Assembly (NCBI GenBank): GCA_963662175.1
Contig: OY759217.1
Span: 16,928,562 to 16,992,561 of the forward strand
Length of the DNA: 64,000 nt
Direction of reading: 5' to 3'
Origin: Aradus depressus
Lineage: Eukaryota; Arthropoda; Insecta; Hemiptera; Aradidae
The notes beneath the pieces were generated by a model. The model did not search any database. It was not told the DNA's origin and saw only the letters and a list, made by a program, of their open reading frames with translations. Numbering within the stretch: position 1 is the stretch's first letter; each line of letters starts with the position of its first letter. The position numbers were made by a program, and so were the translations under genes. Below are positions 11,800-23,560 of the stretch, one piece after another.

Positions 11800-12640
11800 A
11801 AATGAATACATTATGTAAAAAATTTACACACATTAAGATTATTAATATATTATAAAAATCAATTATTATTATTTGAATAAAAACAGCTGTTAGGAGTGAA
11901 GTAACTTAAATAGTGAATAAATACACAAAAATGGACTAGTGGCATTTTGTTTTAAAACGAAATGTGAACAACCAATGAATGAAGTACAAAAGACGAAAAT
12001 CAGCTGTTCTAATAGTGAGAAACAGTCTAGGTAGACATGTGGAAGGGGACAGTCTAGAGAGAAAGTTGTTTTTAGGGTTAAGGTGAAGTGAACCATGTAG
12101 AAGTAAAATAACAGTGAAGTAGATGCGCTAAGGTACTTTTATTTGTAGAAATTCGTTTGTAAGATTTTTTTTTATTGTAAGTAATTTGATTTTTTATTTA
12201 ATTTTGATAATTTGATTATATTGAAAATGTAGGTTAAGTAAAATAAACCCAATGTTTGTTCTCTTATTCTATGCTATTCATTTTCCCTGTGAACTCAGTA
12301 AGATAATTTATACTTCTTGATTAGATTGAACATTTTTGAAAATTTAGGAAAACATTATGGCATCTCATTATTATATTTAGAAGAAATCCAAATAAAATAA
12401 TTCTTAATCGAAGTTTTTTTTAATACGTGTACTTTCTTCGAAATTGCACGCTTGAACTTTCAATATATTTTTTAGGGCCCTTATCAGAAATTACTGTAAA
12501 AATCAAAATCTAGTAGAAGAGAAGCTATAATTTCTACAGGAAATGTGGTAATATTTATTATTTAATTTTACTTATTATTTATTATTGTATTATTTTTACT
12601 ATTTATTATTATTATATTGTTTAATTATTATTAATTCAAT
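11800..12640 (+). repeat. DR-D copy (diverged)
   Basis: Shares acacacattaagattatt, aaaatcagctgttctaatag, gtacttttattt, tagggcccttatcagaaa and attctatgctattcatt with the copies at 41 and 46 kb. Possibly a solo LTR or non-autonomous transposon; not classified. Confidence 0.65.
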
Positions 12641-12708
12641 TATTTTCATTTTGTCAGTGAAACACCGGCTAGAGTGGATAAAAAAATTGAGAAAGAATTC
12701 AGAAGTCC

Positions 12709-12744
12709 TTATCTAAGTTAACTATTAATAGTTAACTTAGATAA
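12709..12744. repeat. Perfect 36-bp palindrome
   Basis: ttatctaagttaactatt followed directly by its exact reverse complement. Its centre resembles the DR-A motif gtcaactattgat in two orientations, so it probably arose by DR-A fragment inversion. Confidence 0.95.
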
Positions 12745-12794
12745 ACGGTCATTTGGGAGAGCGGAAACTAACTAGGTAGGTGCCATCCTTATCG

Positions 12795-13025
12795 GGTTTT
12801 GAATTTAAATATCCCATTTGTACCCTCTTTATCAGGACACAGTATCAACATTTTCACGAAAAACTCCATCATTACGCCAATTCAATTATCCACAAACACT
12901 CTCCCCACAAATCCGCCACGAAATCTCAAGCGGGCATGGCAGAGGGACCTGCTCCAGGATTAGCCTGGACTCCTCTTCGGTCACGTACCTCAGACGTACA
13001 GCCACACACTTGACACTAATCAACA
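12795..13025 (+). pseudogene. LINE tail, jockey-like, degenerate
   Basis: Aligns with 14670-14890: shared blocks include acactctccccacaaatc, ctcaagcgggc and gacctgctccagga. Conceptual reading includes KRAWQRDLLQD. Frames are broken. Confidence 0.6.
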
Positions 13026-13069
13026 TCACAATTACTGATGACAAATATGTAAATAAATTTTAAATAATA

Positions 13070-13330
13070 TATAGTTATTGAGATTTTTGAGTTGAGCCCC
13101 CTCTGATCCCCTCTTTCCCTTTGGCTGATTTGGATGAAAATCAATAGGTGTTGTCGTCATAGGGTTCTGGATACTCGTATAAAATTTCGTGTCGATACGT
13201 TCATTCAATCGGCAGTTATCGTGTTTTCCCACCAAACAGTATTTTTTTTTTTTTTTTTCATTTTTGTAATCAAGATCGGAAAATATGAAATTCTGGTAAA
13301 AACGCAACTTCGAACTTGTGACTGATTACT
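13070..13330 (-). repeat. DR-A 5' half
   Basis: Reverse copy with the gttattgagatttttgagtt, atgaaaatcaataggtgttg and ttcgtgtcgatacgttcatt blocks. Confidence 0.7.
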
Positions 13331-13334
13331 TTTT

Positions 13335-13830
13335 TTTTTTTTGGTTAGGTTGTCTTTTTTCCACTTGCGTATAAGGCTGATCCTCTCTGACCCGGTGTAC
13401 TAACTGAGGGAGTGTTTTCCTGGAGATTGCATTAACCTGTTACAATTGACTGTAGATCAGGTCAGGAGGATCCTGGCGATGAAGGCTCACTAATGGAAGT
13501 CGTGGCTTTCCTTCACAATTAGCTTCCTCAATCAAGGGGTCGGTCCCGTGAAATGAAAAACGTGTCCTTCCTCTCCTGCCGGCTTCACTAAGTTTCACCA
13601 ATCTCGTCTCTCACTGTTTCACAACATCACCAGGAGCGTGACGTCGTCCTCTTATTAGGTAGTGGGTACAACTCGATTAAACCTGAGCTGAAAGGATCCG
13701 GCAGCAGCTCTGCCACCATTATCGTGATCAGTTGAGGCTCCTCTTACAGACTTCACCCCCCCAACAGGTTCCTGGTAGACTATTTAGTTAAATTAAAGGT
13801 TAACTCGATTTACCACATTTTTTCTGAATT
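13335..13830. other. Non-repetitive, GC-richer island
   Basis: Has no copy elsewhere in the window that I can see. Bounded by DR-A copies. No long ORF and no T-box-like reading on the minus strand. Confidence 0.35.
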
Positions 13831-13834
13831 CTCA

Positions 13835-14270
13835 GATTCTAAATATTGTATCGATACATTCATTACATCGGCAGTTATTGGGATTTTTGAGCTCTTTATG
13901 CCCTTTCTGATCCCTCCCATTTCTTCGGCCGATTCCACTGAAAATTGATTGGTGGCGCCCTTACAGGGTTTTAAATTTACAAGATTTTGGTATAAGCTCC
14001 CCTCCTCCTAATGCCCCCTGTCTTTAGGCCGATTTTGCTGAAAATCAATAGGTGTTTTCTTCATGAGGTTCAGGGTACAAATACTGAGTGGCCTGTTCTG
14101 GATTCACATATAAAATTTCGTATCGATACATTCATTCAATCGGGAGTTTTACAATCGTGTTTATCCATAAAAACAGTACTTTTATTTTTTAATTTTTGTA
14201 ATCAGGGTCAGAAAACATAAAATTCCAGAGAAAAAGCAACATCAAATTTCTGACCGCTTACTATTTTTTT
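13835..14270 (-). repeat. DR-A copy with two or three subunits
   Basis: Repeats cattacatcggcagttattg, gccgattccactgaaaattg, then gccgattttgctgaaaatca; ends at the aaattccagagaaaaagc head block. Confidence 0.7.
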
Positions 14271-14484
14271 TTTTTCTTCAATAGTTGGTAAGAAGAGATT
14301 TTGGTTAGGTTGGTGTTTCTAGCACATCGAACTTCAGAAACCCGCTTCTTCTTAGAACATTTGTCAGTAAACGAACTCCGTACGTCCTACTGCTGGTTGG
14401 TTACCCCTACATCGTGACACCACTTTCCAGATGCCGAGAAATAGCATCCTTCGTTTCTTGGTCAGTTGAATTTATCAAAATTAA

Positions 14485-14900
14485 GTGCATGAGTGTGTTA
14501 ATTCTTTAATCAACTTGAGACCAAACGTCTTAATTAACGGTATTGAGATATGGGGATCAGCCAAAAAATCAAACTTACAATTTCAGTCATTGCAATCCAT
14601 TTTACTACGCCACATTGCCGATGAGCCATTTTTAATTTCCAATCTTACAGTACATAATGAGATTAATATCCCATTTGCACGCCCTATTATCACAGGACAC
14701 GCTATCAACATTTTCAAACTCCATTCTCATGTCAACCCACTTATTCAACAATTATCGAAAAACTCTCCCCACAAATCCACCACGATGCCTCAAGCGGGCT
14801 TGGCAGAGTGACCTGCTCCAAGACTAGCCTGGACTCTTCTCCGATCACGTACCTCAGCAGTACAGCCACCTACATGTCATTCCAGGCAAATCAACCCACT
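14485..14900 (+). pseudogene. LINE reverse transcriptase C-terminal (thumb) remnant, jockey-like
   Basis: Open for 108 aa to 14811: NGIEIWGSAKKSN, LQSILLRHIADEPFLISN and LTVHNEINIPF resemble the region after the RT palm in jockey-type LINEs (YGIxLWG, then SNxxxHxDLxIP). The similar copy at 34.5 kb and the tail at 12.8 kb show it is repetitive. Confidence 0.7.
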
Positions 14901-15539
14901 TGCTAATAACAAATTACATGTAGTAATTTTTAAACCTTATCCTTAAATGTTGTTGATTCAAATAATGTGAGTTTTCAATCGAAGTTTTTATAAAATTTCC
15001 CAATAATCCGAGTTTTTCGATAATCCAACAGGGTCCTTATCCAACTCAGATTATCTAGACTACTATGGACAAAGGCGGACCTCATACTTAGAAGATAAAG
15101 GAAATAGTGAAATGCGTTTTGAGCAGAAGGAATGCTGAAGAGATCAGGAAAAGGAAGACGTCACGCTTGGCAATCCTGGGCTCACCTCCTATATAGACAA
15201 GAAGATGAAGATCGCAGAGGAACTCGAAGCCGTCCTCGTAGTCACCACTGCAATCTGTTGTTTTCTTTTAAAGCTTGGAAGTGCATTTATGGAGACATAG
15301 AGAACGACACATAGATTTTTAATGATTCATTAGACCTGAATACAGCAGTTCAGAATGTAGATTAGATGAAGACTAACACTAATAAGTGAAATCAATTAAG
15401 CCGTTTTTATCTACCTCACTTCTATCTTATCTATATTTTATTACTAAAGACTTCAAGTTCCTTCTGACTAACTACTTCTAGTAATTAACTATTATGGCTG
15501 TTTTCATAAAATATCTAATCGCTTACAAGGAGATACAAA

Positions 15540-15772
15540 CGGCGCGAGTAGCTCCAAGGTAGCATTGTTGCTAACTAAGTTCAACGCAGGCTCGAAACCC
15601 TTCCGAGATTAGGTTTTTCATCTGGGTCCTTCGGAGGGGACGTTAAGTGATGATCCCGAGCCTGTACGATGTCAAGTAAGCGTTAAAGACCCCTCCCTCA
15701 TGTTCACGAGAGTGGCGAAAGAGCACGATATGTCCTCGTAGTTAAAGCCCGGGCATGAGTCTCAATAACTAC
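15540..15772 (+). mobile_element. SINE-A, internally shortened
   Basis: Head ggcgcgagtagctcc with B box ggctcgaaaccc; body and the cccgggcatgagtc 3' region are intact; the hairpin part is trimmed. Ends caataacta rather than CCTAA repeats. Confidence 0.75.
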
Positions 15773-15864
15773 AAGGAAATCTTCACGCAACCGATGTAAA
15801 TTTATTCCGCTTTCTGCCTACACATCTCTTGTAGCAATGAACAACATTTATTTAATCGATTTTA

Positions 15865-16185
15865 CTTCCCCAGTTATGTAATCGATCAGAAATTCAATGT
15901 TGAGTTTTTTTCGGAATTTCATGTTTTCCAACCCTCTGATTCCAAAAATTAAAAAAAAAAAAAAGTGGTCCGTGAATGAACATCATTGTACATCAATTAA
16001 CTTTTCGCTACCCTCCAAAACCAGTTGACCGTTTACGCTATTAACTAATAGTTGACTTACATACGGACTCCTAAATCCTTATACTAAATTTTGTAACGAT
16101 AAATTCTTGACATTGGCAGTTATTAGAATTTTTGAGTTAAGCCCCCTCCCCTGAACCCATCTTCCCTTCGGCCGATTTAACAGGT
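15865..16185. repeat. Two opposed DR-A fragments next to exon C
   Basis: 15865-15965 is a plus 5' end (ttatgtaatcgatcagaaat); 15970-16185 is a minus 3' half (ttaacttttcgctaccctcc, ggccgattt). They meet at a poly-A run. Confidence 0.65.
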
Positions 16186-16279
16186 ATTTACTCAGTTACT
16201 AGTTGTCACGAAGTAGGAAGTGTTCTTAGTGCCAAAGAGCAGGACAAGTGAGTCCTGATACAGACATGGATGTACTTAC

Positions 16280-16444
16280 CAGTTGGTTCTGGTAGGCAGT
16301 GACGGCAGTGAAGACAGCCTCAGGATACACAAATGTCTTGTACTGCTCCATCTCCAGGTCGACGATGGGAGGTGAGGGTGCTGTGTCCGGCCTCTTCACC
16401 AGGTGGATCCTGGGCTGGTACTTGTGCATCGAGTTCAGAACCAG
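16280..16444 (-). CDS. mid/H15: T-box factor (Tbx20/midline/H15 class), exon C: distal T-box
   Basis: Third visible exon, 165 nt or exactly 55 codons, phase 0 at both ends. The acceptor is ttggttgcag before 16444 and the donor GTAAGT follows 16280. It encodes LVLNSMHKYQPRIHLVKRPD, a variable acidic/proline loop (TAPSPPIVDLEMEQ), and FVYPEAVFTAVTAYQNQL. It joins exon B to give DKHGH-LVLNSMHKYQPR, the expected continuity. The next family segment (ITKLKIDSNPFAKGFRD in relatives) should open the following exon. I did not find it on the minus strand between 16279 and 1, so the intron after this exon exceeds 16 kb or the exon was missed. Without that segment the DNA-binding domain is incomplete in this window. 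A DR-A repeat ends only about 90 bp beyond the donor. Confidence 0.96.
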
Positions 16445-17089
16445 CTGCAACCAATACAAACCACGACAATCATTATTATTTCGAAATCTTACTATTTTAT
16501 TTTTTTTATTTAAACTGTGGCGCATCGACAACTGATGTCATTCGCTCAGTGGGGGCACCTGCAGTGCGGTGATCTCTCCTGACTGCTCTGACTGTCAGAG
16601 CACAGAGAGCAGCAGCCGCGTTACATCGGGGTTCTCTCCCTGTCACTTCAGGAGCGGCAGAAGGGGGAGAGTACCCACCTCCTATCATATTTTATTATAT
16701 AAATCGATATTCCGCAAGAATTGCAGTAACTGCATCGTATATGGAGAACCAATTTTTAATACTGCTGAGGAATCATGAAGCAATCCTTCTCTATCTCTAT
16801 AAGGCTTGATTGAAACGCAAGTTTCCAAAATGTCCAGAAGAGATGGTGGTTTGGGGCAAAGAGGACATTCTTACTATTAAATAATACGTTTATTCAATCT
16901 CAATCTGAAGACAAAATAAGTCCTTTATCATCGAGTACACTGAAGAAGTGTGTCACAAACAATAGTGGATCTATAGTTTTGGAGGCCTTGGGGCACTTCC
17001 TTTGATGGAGACCGCCTCCAAAAAAATATGTTTTGGATCTTATATCCCTTATCGTGCTTCTCTCTATATCTATCCGTTTTTATATCTCC
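16445..17089. other. Intron sequence upstream of exon C
   Basis: 16550-16680 is GC-rich with an internal inversion (ctgactgctctgactgtcag). The short overlapping ORFs on both strands are not supported. Confidence 0.35.
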
Positions 17090-17400
17090 AGTTATAAAAA
17101 GTACAGGGGCAGTTACGAAATTGGTCAAAAATTCTTTGTTGAGTTTTTACCAAAATTTTCGACCACTGATGTACATCCAGAACTCCATAAGGACGACATC
17201 TATTGATTTTCAGCCAAATCGGTCAAAGGAAATGGACGACTAGAGAGGAGGGGAGGCTTATCACAAAAACGTTAATATCGTAGTGACACGATATTTCATT
17301 TGTAAATTCAAAACCCTATTAAGGTCGACACCCGTTCATTTTCAGTAAAATCGGCTGAAATGAAGGGGTCCAACTCAAAAACGCTAAAACTGCTTTTGTA
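17090..17400 (+). repeat. DR-A copy
   Basis: Shows ttacgaaattggtcaaaaat, the ttgattttcagccaaatcgg subunit and gatatttcatttgtaaattc; lacks the 3' end. Confidence 0.65.
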
Positions 17401-17429
17401 ATAAAGGTGTTTACAGGCACACTTCCTGG

Positions 17430-17700
17430 GCATCTGTTCGAGATATGCGCGAATGAGATTCCGCATCTTTGGTAGAGATGTAATCGCAGAGGAAGACTTT
17501 AGAAGATTGGACTATGAGAGCATTCTCAGGTTCATAAAGGAAACTGGGAGACTGAGCACTTCATGAAGGGCTTGATTCAGGTAGTATAAGTATAAACATA
17601 CAGTTTATATAATAAGGGGGAAGCCTAGAGCTTCCAGGGAAGGGATAAGAGCACTGGATGCTTAGGTCCCTAGGTGTAAAACACCAGTCCACCGCATATA
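17430..17700 (+). pseudogene. 3' end of an RNase-H-bearing LINE
   Basis: Conceptual reading FGRDVIAEEDFRRLDY then ESILRFIKETGRL matches the C-terminal LRFIKxTG motif of LINE ORF2 proteins with RNase H. Downstream, cttccagggaagggataaga and taggtccctagg are shared with 25690-25745, marking the same 3' UTR. Confidence 0.6.
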
Positions 17701-17704
17701 TATA

Positions 17705-17860
17705 TATATAAAGGTGTTTACATAAAATTTAGTATGATCCTTATGTAAATCAACAATTGGTAATTAGCCCAAATAATCGATTGGTTTTGAAGGGAGACTG
17801 ATACCTTGTACTGGGGAAGTACATTGCACGTGATTGACCAACAAATTTTTCTTAGGTAAT
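17705..17860 (+). repeat. DR-A 3' fragment
   Basis: tgtaaatcaacaattgg, ggttttgaagggagactg, ggggaagtacattgcacgtg. Confidence 0.6.
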
Positions 17861-18714
17861 AGTTCACGAAATTGATAGATATGCCTTTGGTACCTTCACT
17901 GTACAAAAAAAAAGGTACATTACTCTTTTGCAGAATAATTGGAGGATTATTTTAGGTGAAAGGAGGCTAAATCCACATTCGAACAATTACCAATTGTGAA
18001 ATCTTTCTAACCAAAAGGGAACTTTTGAACTTTGTGCCGAAACCAGTAGGTACACTTTATGTATTTTTGTGGCCGGGTAACCTAGTTAGGTATATAAAGA
18101 CAGTTGTTTTCTTCTCACATTTCGAATTTGTCAAAATTTTTTTTGGACAGTCTGGATCATAAAGCGCGTACAATTGAAATATAGTGAATAATGAGTTGTT
18201 CATTGTAGTGTAAATTATTAATATCTCACTTAGACCTGCAAGTAAGGAAGTGAAAATATATGCAGTTCTAATGAATGAAACGCAATAGAGCAACGTACAA
18301 ATTTGAATTTGATAGAAACTCGGGTTGTGAAATTCCTAGAATATGTTTCTAAATTCATTAGTATACTTTGTAGCACAGAAAGAAAAACATTGTTCTTATT
18401 GTGTTGGAAAGATAAATCATTAGAAACCAGAAATAAATCAGTGGTTTCAGAAAGATGTTGCCAGACAGTGTCTTGTAAGGATGTCCACCCACATAGATGT
18501 TCATCTTCTGTGCCACACAAGAAGTCCTTTCAAAATTGATAATTACTTTTCAAAAATTTCCCCTAGATTTAAACCTAAACGAGCAGTAACGAAAAATGTT
18601 TATTTAACTTAAGTATTCTTCGAATTTCTGTGTAGAGCAATAACGAGGTCACACAGCAAACAGAAACTTATAAGAAGTTTTTTAGACTATGTTCGAAGTT
18701 TTTAGGCAAATCTG
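17861..18714. other. Intron sequence with opposed ORFs, function unknown
   Basis: 18230-18520 (minus, 96 aa) and 18303-18539 (plus, 78 aa) overlap. Neither shows a motif or signal; possibly an unrecognised transposon remnant. Confidence 0.3.
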
Positions 18715-19630
18715 TGAGAATGAAACATGGGGGGTCAGAGAGTAATGAATCTATCAACATGAAATTTTATATTTAAATTCAAAACATCATGAGGATGGCA
18801 ATATATAATTTTGCAAAATTGGCAGGGAAGTGGACGACTCAAATATCCTAGTAACTGCTGATGTAATGAATGTAACGACACAAAATTTAGCATTCGAATT
18901 GAAAAGCCACTATTACTACGTTTTCATGCATTTCAAATCGATTTGAATATTGAACAAGGTTTGAAAATTGACAAGGGTTTTCATGGAGTGGGTTCAGATC
19001 GATTCCAAATCGGATTGAAAAGAGGATTTTAACTGTCAAAAGTAACTGCACCTAGGTTTTGTGTGAGCAGGTTATAAACAAGTGATATGCGCTGATAAGC
19101 TAGATTGTTATTTTTATTTTAAAAGTGTTTTATTTGTTAATATAAATATTAATAATTACAGTGTTTTTAATTGTTTTGTATACTGCATAATGGATTCCGC
19201 AAAAAAAACATTAAAAACCTAACCTCAATAACCTGTAAAAATATCCTTCCTTATTCAGTACACGAAAAATCCGCCAGGAGAGTCGTGCGCCACAACTGCG
19301 CATGTCTCAATTCTCAATACTAGTATTGAGGGTTTTCATGTACTTCAATACGAATCACTTTCGATACGATCCCAGAAATTAGCGAATCGACTTTGGGATA
19401 ACACGATTTGAAATCGGTTTGAAACAGGGGTTTTCATGGAACTCAAATCGATTCGAACACGCTATTTGGGATTCAAATCGATTTGAACGTCCATGAAAAC
19501 GTAGTATATGTAAGACAAATTTTGAGTTCTAACCTAAACGGTCGATTGGCCTTTGAGGGAGAGCTAAACTTATTGGTTATTTGTTGGGGAAGTACATAGG
19601 TAAATTCTCGGCATGCCGGTGATTGAGTTA
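18715..19630 (+). repeat. DR-A copy interrupted by the CTACG MITE
   Basis: Left part ggggggtcagagagtaatga to 18915, right part from 19505 through ggtcgattggcctttgaggg to ggtgattgagtt. Confidence 0.7.
18916..19504. mobile_element. 589-bp MITE with CTACGTTTTCATG termini, nested in DR-A
   Basis: Terminal inverted repeats begin CTACGTTTTCATG and end CATGAAAACGTAG; inside both ends lies an AAATCGATTTGAA palindrome. A TA dinucleotide flanks both sides (18914-18915, 19505-19506), suggesting a TA target. Subterminal copies of gttttcatgga and atcgattcgaa give internal repetition. It interrupts a plus-oriented DR-A copy (18715-18915 and 19505-19630). No ORF. Confidence 0.8.
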
Positions 19631-19962
19631 TTATATCATACTTTTGGTGAATGAGTTTGGTGGTAATGTGATCTAATTATGAATGTGATGACCGGAACTG
19701 TAGATCATAGAGATCCTAGCGATGTCTATCTCAACCAACCCCTGTTCCTCCCCCATTGTCTGTTTTGTTCAGTCGTATCTCGGTAGTTAGCCTGCTAATG
19801 TCTGTCTCATTATCCCTCCTGTTAGTCTACATATGGTTCCTCAAAAAAAATTCCATGTGATCTACACTATAACGATTTTTAATTTAAAAAAACCATGTTT
19901 GTCCAATTATTATTCATAGTAATTATGCGCTGTAGACATATATACATATATAGTTAGTTATT

Positions 19963-20135
19963 ACGGCTCATGCCTGGGCTTAAACTAGAAGATCATACCA
20001 TCCTAAATTTTGCTTACCCTAAACTTTTATTCACTTAGGGTAACGGTCTTTAACAAGTACCTGATATCGAACAGGCTCTGGACCATCGTCCCATTCGAAG
20101 AGCAGCGTGCTTAAGTTTTTTATATCTACCAGATA
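19963..20135 (-). mobile_element. SINE-A, 5'-truncated
   Basis: Reverse copy from ggctcatgcctgggctt to agcgtgcttaag; the tRNA-like head is absent and TA repeats follow. Confidence 0.7.
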
Positions 20136-20469
20136 ATATATATATATACATATACGTGGCGTATCTTTTCAAAACAAGCCATCTCCAAAAAACAAATTTT
20201 TTCAGGAAATGAAAAAAACCTGTATTTTCATAACCGTTGTCATTATTCTCTTGAAATTTTTTTTATGATATCAGTTAAGCCAGAAATTAGCGGTAAGCAT
20301 TTGCAGGAATTAAAAAAGTAATTAGGTAGACAGTTATTAATTAAATAATTTTGGAGTTGGCCGGTTTTGAAACGAATTGTGTGGATATGGCCGGTTGTGA
20401 ACCAAACATTTTGGAAAATTGGTAGTTTTTTAGTCATCAAATTTGATAATGATTAAGATTCACACAAGG

Positions 20470-20663
20470 AAGCCATGGTGGCCGTGCGGGCTAGAGCGTA
20501 GGGTTTTAGTCGCATGGTCTCAGCTTGGTTTGTGGGTTCGAATCCCGTCCGGTAGTGAGTTTTATTTCGTAGATAAAACTCCCTTGGGGCCATGGATGTC
20601 GTACATACTTAAGTAAAACACCATTATAAGAGTCATGGCTAATATGCATCGTACATGAAAGTC

Positions 20664-20691
<28 letters not shown>
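20470..20691 (+). mobile_element. SINE-B, full length with A-tail
   Basis: A different tRNA-like SINE. Head gccatggtggccgtgcgggc (A-box-like), B box GGTTCGAATCC, body gagttttatttcgtagataa, and tail tggctaatatgcatcgtaca followed by a run of about 25 A. The long A-tail indicates LINE-driven retroposition and a fairly recent insertion. Confidence 0.8.
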
Positions 20692-20694
<3 letters not shown>

Positions 20695-21239
20695 CACATT
20701 AGGAGGAAAGTAATAAAAAACTTCTTTGAACAAAATAAAGGAAATTTATTATTTTTGGTAACTATATTTACATTGACTTTTTTTTGGACAAAATTTATTA
20801 CAACTTAATTTCAATGACGAGAAGACCACCAAAAAATCGCTTTTCCCTTGTCGATTTCCACGAGGCTGAATCGCTTTTCCGCTTTCTAGCATGCTCGGGT
20901 GACATAAAAATATCGATTTTTAAAAAGAGTTAATAAAAAACAAACCGAATAACACGAGAAGAATCGACAAAAACAGAATAGATAGAATGTAACAGAGCTG
21001 TTATCAGTCAGAGTGCCCTAGCGGTCGCTGATGACAACTGTAGTTGGCCGGTTTTCTTCACGACCTTAAACACATCATTTTATACGCCAAATGGCAGCTT
21101 TTGAACAAAAAAATTTACCATTCGATGCAGGGCATGATGAAGAATAACTAAAAAAAAAAAACGGTTTTCTCATTTTTATGGAGATGGCCGGTTTTGAAAA
21201 GAGACGACTCATATAAACTAATATTATATTATAATACTA

Positions 21240-21400
21240 AAGAAATTGGTATTTTTATTTATTTTTTAAGTTTTTTTTTTCCTTTGTGTTTCTTTATAAT
21301 TTATAATTGTATAGCCATTTATTATATTACTTTATTCTATTTTCCATTGTTGTCATCACATTTACTAACGTTTTTTTACTGATTGTAAATATGCAAAAAA
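21240..21400 (+). mobile_element. Severely 5'-truncated LINE 3' UTR
   Basis: AT-rich stretch ending ctgattgtaaatatgcaaaa, the same ending as the jockey-like LINE at 34.5-35.1 kb; no coding part. Confidence 0.45.
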
Positions 21401-21404
21401 TCTA

Positions 21405-21595
21405 CAGTGAATCTCCGGCTATATCGGTCCCCAGCAAGAAGTTATCATAATGTTTCACTTACATAGTGGCTTCTGAATCCCCATGTAAATTTTATGTCGA
21501 TAGATACATTACGTCGGCAGTTATTAGGGTATTTTAGTCGAGCCCCTCGTCTCTGGTCCCCCTTCCCTGCGACACCGATTTCGCAGATTCCGTAA
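21405..21595 (-). repeat. DR-A fragment
   Basis: Reverse 3' half: ttacatagtggcttctgaat, ttatgtcgatagatacatta, gtcggcagttattagggt. Confidence 0.65.
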
Positions 21596-22149
21596 AATCA
21601 CAAAATGTCTCCTAACACTCGCATAAAAACCAGAAAATGGCTCTCAACTTCAGAAAATCTTTAACGAAATGACCATGTAATATTTGGCTAGAAAATTTTA
21701 GAAGAGTGTATCCAGAAAGTTAATTTGTTGCACCGACATTGTACAAATTTATCGTTATGTTCTTTAAGGTTAGGAAGAAACTTTTGTTCTGGAACTATCA
21801 TGTAATCTTTCTAGAGATCATCGTCATATTATACTATCCGAGGGAACTAACAAAAATAATTAATTATTATTTGGGGATGTGTGGAATTCCGATCTTTAAG
21901 TATATCATGGAGGACTCCGGGGCAGCTCGATAAAGGTTGCTTTCCTCCAAGTCAGAGGGAGAGAGATCGGAGGTAGAGATGTGATGGGTCGTATTTCACA
22001 TCTCATTACTGGGGAGGATGGCAGCCCTGAAAAAAACACCCCCTAAAAACTAGAACCGAGAGCTCCTGTCATCCGGCAGCCGGCTTAGCGGCACTGCCTA
22101 ACTAGCAGCTTCCCATCCCACTCCATCATCATCAAACAGAAAACTACAC

Positions 22150-23560
22150 AGTGTCACTTGTACTGGCTCAGGCGGTAGGAAGGGCCAGGAAAAACTTCAT
22201 GGAGACTAACCCGATATACCGTCCACTCTTCATCTCGTTCAAAGGGCAAACATCAAACAAACACTTCCTCGCCGTGAGTTTAATCAGCATCACCGACTTG
22301 AGCGTACTGGAGTCAATCAGCAAACGTAGTCACTTCATTCCAGAGGTCAAAATAAAATTAAAAGCATCTGGTGAAGTATTTGCTTTAAGAAGACCAATTC
22401 GACACCCAAACAGATCAGAAAGTTCCAGTGAGCTTGAAGAAAGAGGCAAATCTTGATAAGAGCTGGAAAATTCCACTGGACCATCAAGATAAAAGCTCTG
22501 AATTCTATTACCCTGGAGAAAAGTAAAAACTCTCTGCATCGCAGATGAAGGCTAGCTCGATCAAAAGCAAAAAGAACGAAGCAATGAGTGGTCCTACAAA
22601 CGAAGCAAGCATGCTTGGTGCCGGCTATCCTCCACGCGAAGATAAAGTGCTTTAGGGAATATACTGCTAACCTCGACTATAAGAACGGCAAAAGCCTTCA
22701 GCTTCCTCACTCGACTCACCAATGGAGACACCAAGGAAGTTAATGAACTCCTTACGAAATCGTAGACAACAAAAAGCATCAGCACAAGCCAAGTATTATG
22801 CTAGGAAAATAAACTTCTCCCCAGCAGCCTAGTTGTGGATGCCTAACACAAGAACAACAAAATTGCTTCAATGCTCCCTTTAGTGCATAGAAGCTCCGTA
22901 AAGTGATGACTGAGGTTAAGAAGAGGAAATTTACAGGTCCAGACGACTTCTCTATGGAAATGCTTCTATACGTCGGCGATGAAGGCATGGAACGTTCTCC
23001 AAGAAAATTTGTAATCATCCCGCTTCTGAAAAAAAAGAAAGCCAACATCAGAGCTTCCATTTTACAAGCTTATCTCCTTTCCGAACGCATTTTGTAAGCT
23101 CATGGAATGAATCGTCGTAAACCGTCTAAATGCTTATCTTGAGAATAGGATGCTTCTCACTGATTTACCTGAATGTATTTAGAAAGTAACGCAGCTCAGA
23201 TCAAAGACGCTTTTCAGAGGATGCAATCCACAGTGGCTGTCTACTTGGATTTCTAGGCGGACACAATACGGAAGAAAATACTCCTCCAGAAGGCACACAA
23301 TACGCGGAAGTATGCTGGGGTAGATAATGACATTTCTCGCCCAAAGGAAGTCCAGTCTAAAGTACATGGATGCCCGATCAACCTCCGGCCATTGTAGAAA
23401 TGGAGATTGCATAGTGCGTATCTAAAGGAAAGAATGCTGCGGCACCCCTTGTTGTCTGGGAAAGTCACCATTATGGTTGGGTTGGTTAGCGCTACTAACC
23501 TAAGGGGCTTTAGTGGTTGAGTGGTTAGATTTACTATTCTGAGAGGGCGATCGAGACGCA
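22150..23560 (+). pseudogene. Degenerate non-LTR retrotransposon reverse transcriptase
   Basis: Scattered RT blocks in order: KKRKFTGPDDFSMEML (22910-22965), IIPLLKKKKANIR (about 23010), LMERIVVNRLNAYLE after a stop (23100-23145), then AAQIKDAFQRMQSTVAVYLDF (23190-23255), reminiscent of the stretch before the RT catalytic A motif (LDxxKAFD). Multiple stops and frameshifts. The open frame 22151-22456 upstream has no recognised domain and may be ORF1/linker debris. Confidence 0.6.

Noticed and set aside
15132..15314. 60-aa basic ORF (MLKRSGKGRRHAWQSW)
   Set aside because: Short, no family match I recognise, no neighbouring exon signal; possibly repeat-derived.
16226..16531. Extending exon C along the whole 101-aa open frame
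   Set aside because: Residues before LVLNS and after YQNQL are not T-box; a canonical acceptor (ttgcag) and donor (GTAAGT) delimit 16280-16444.
18230..18539. Overlapping 96-aa minus and 78-aa plus ORFs
   Set aside because: Mutually exclusive, no motif, no splice or start support; left as unassigned.
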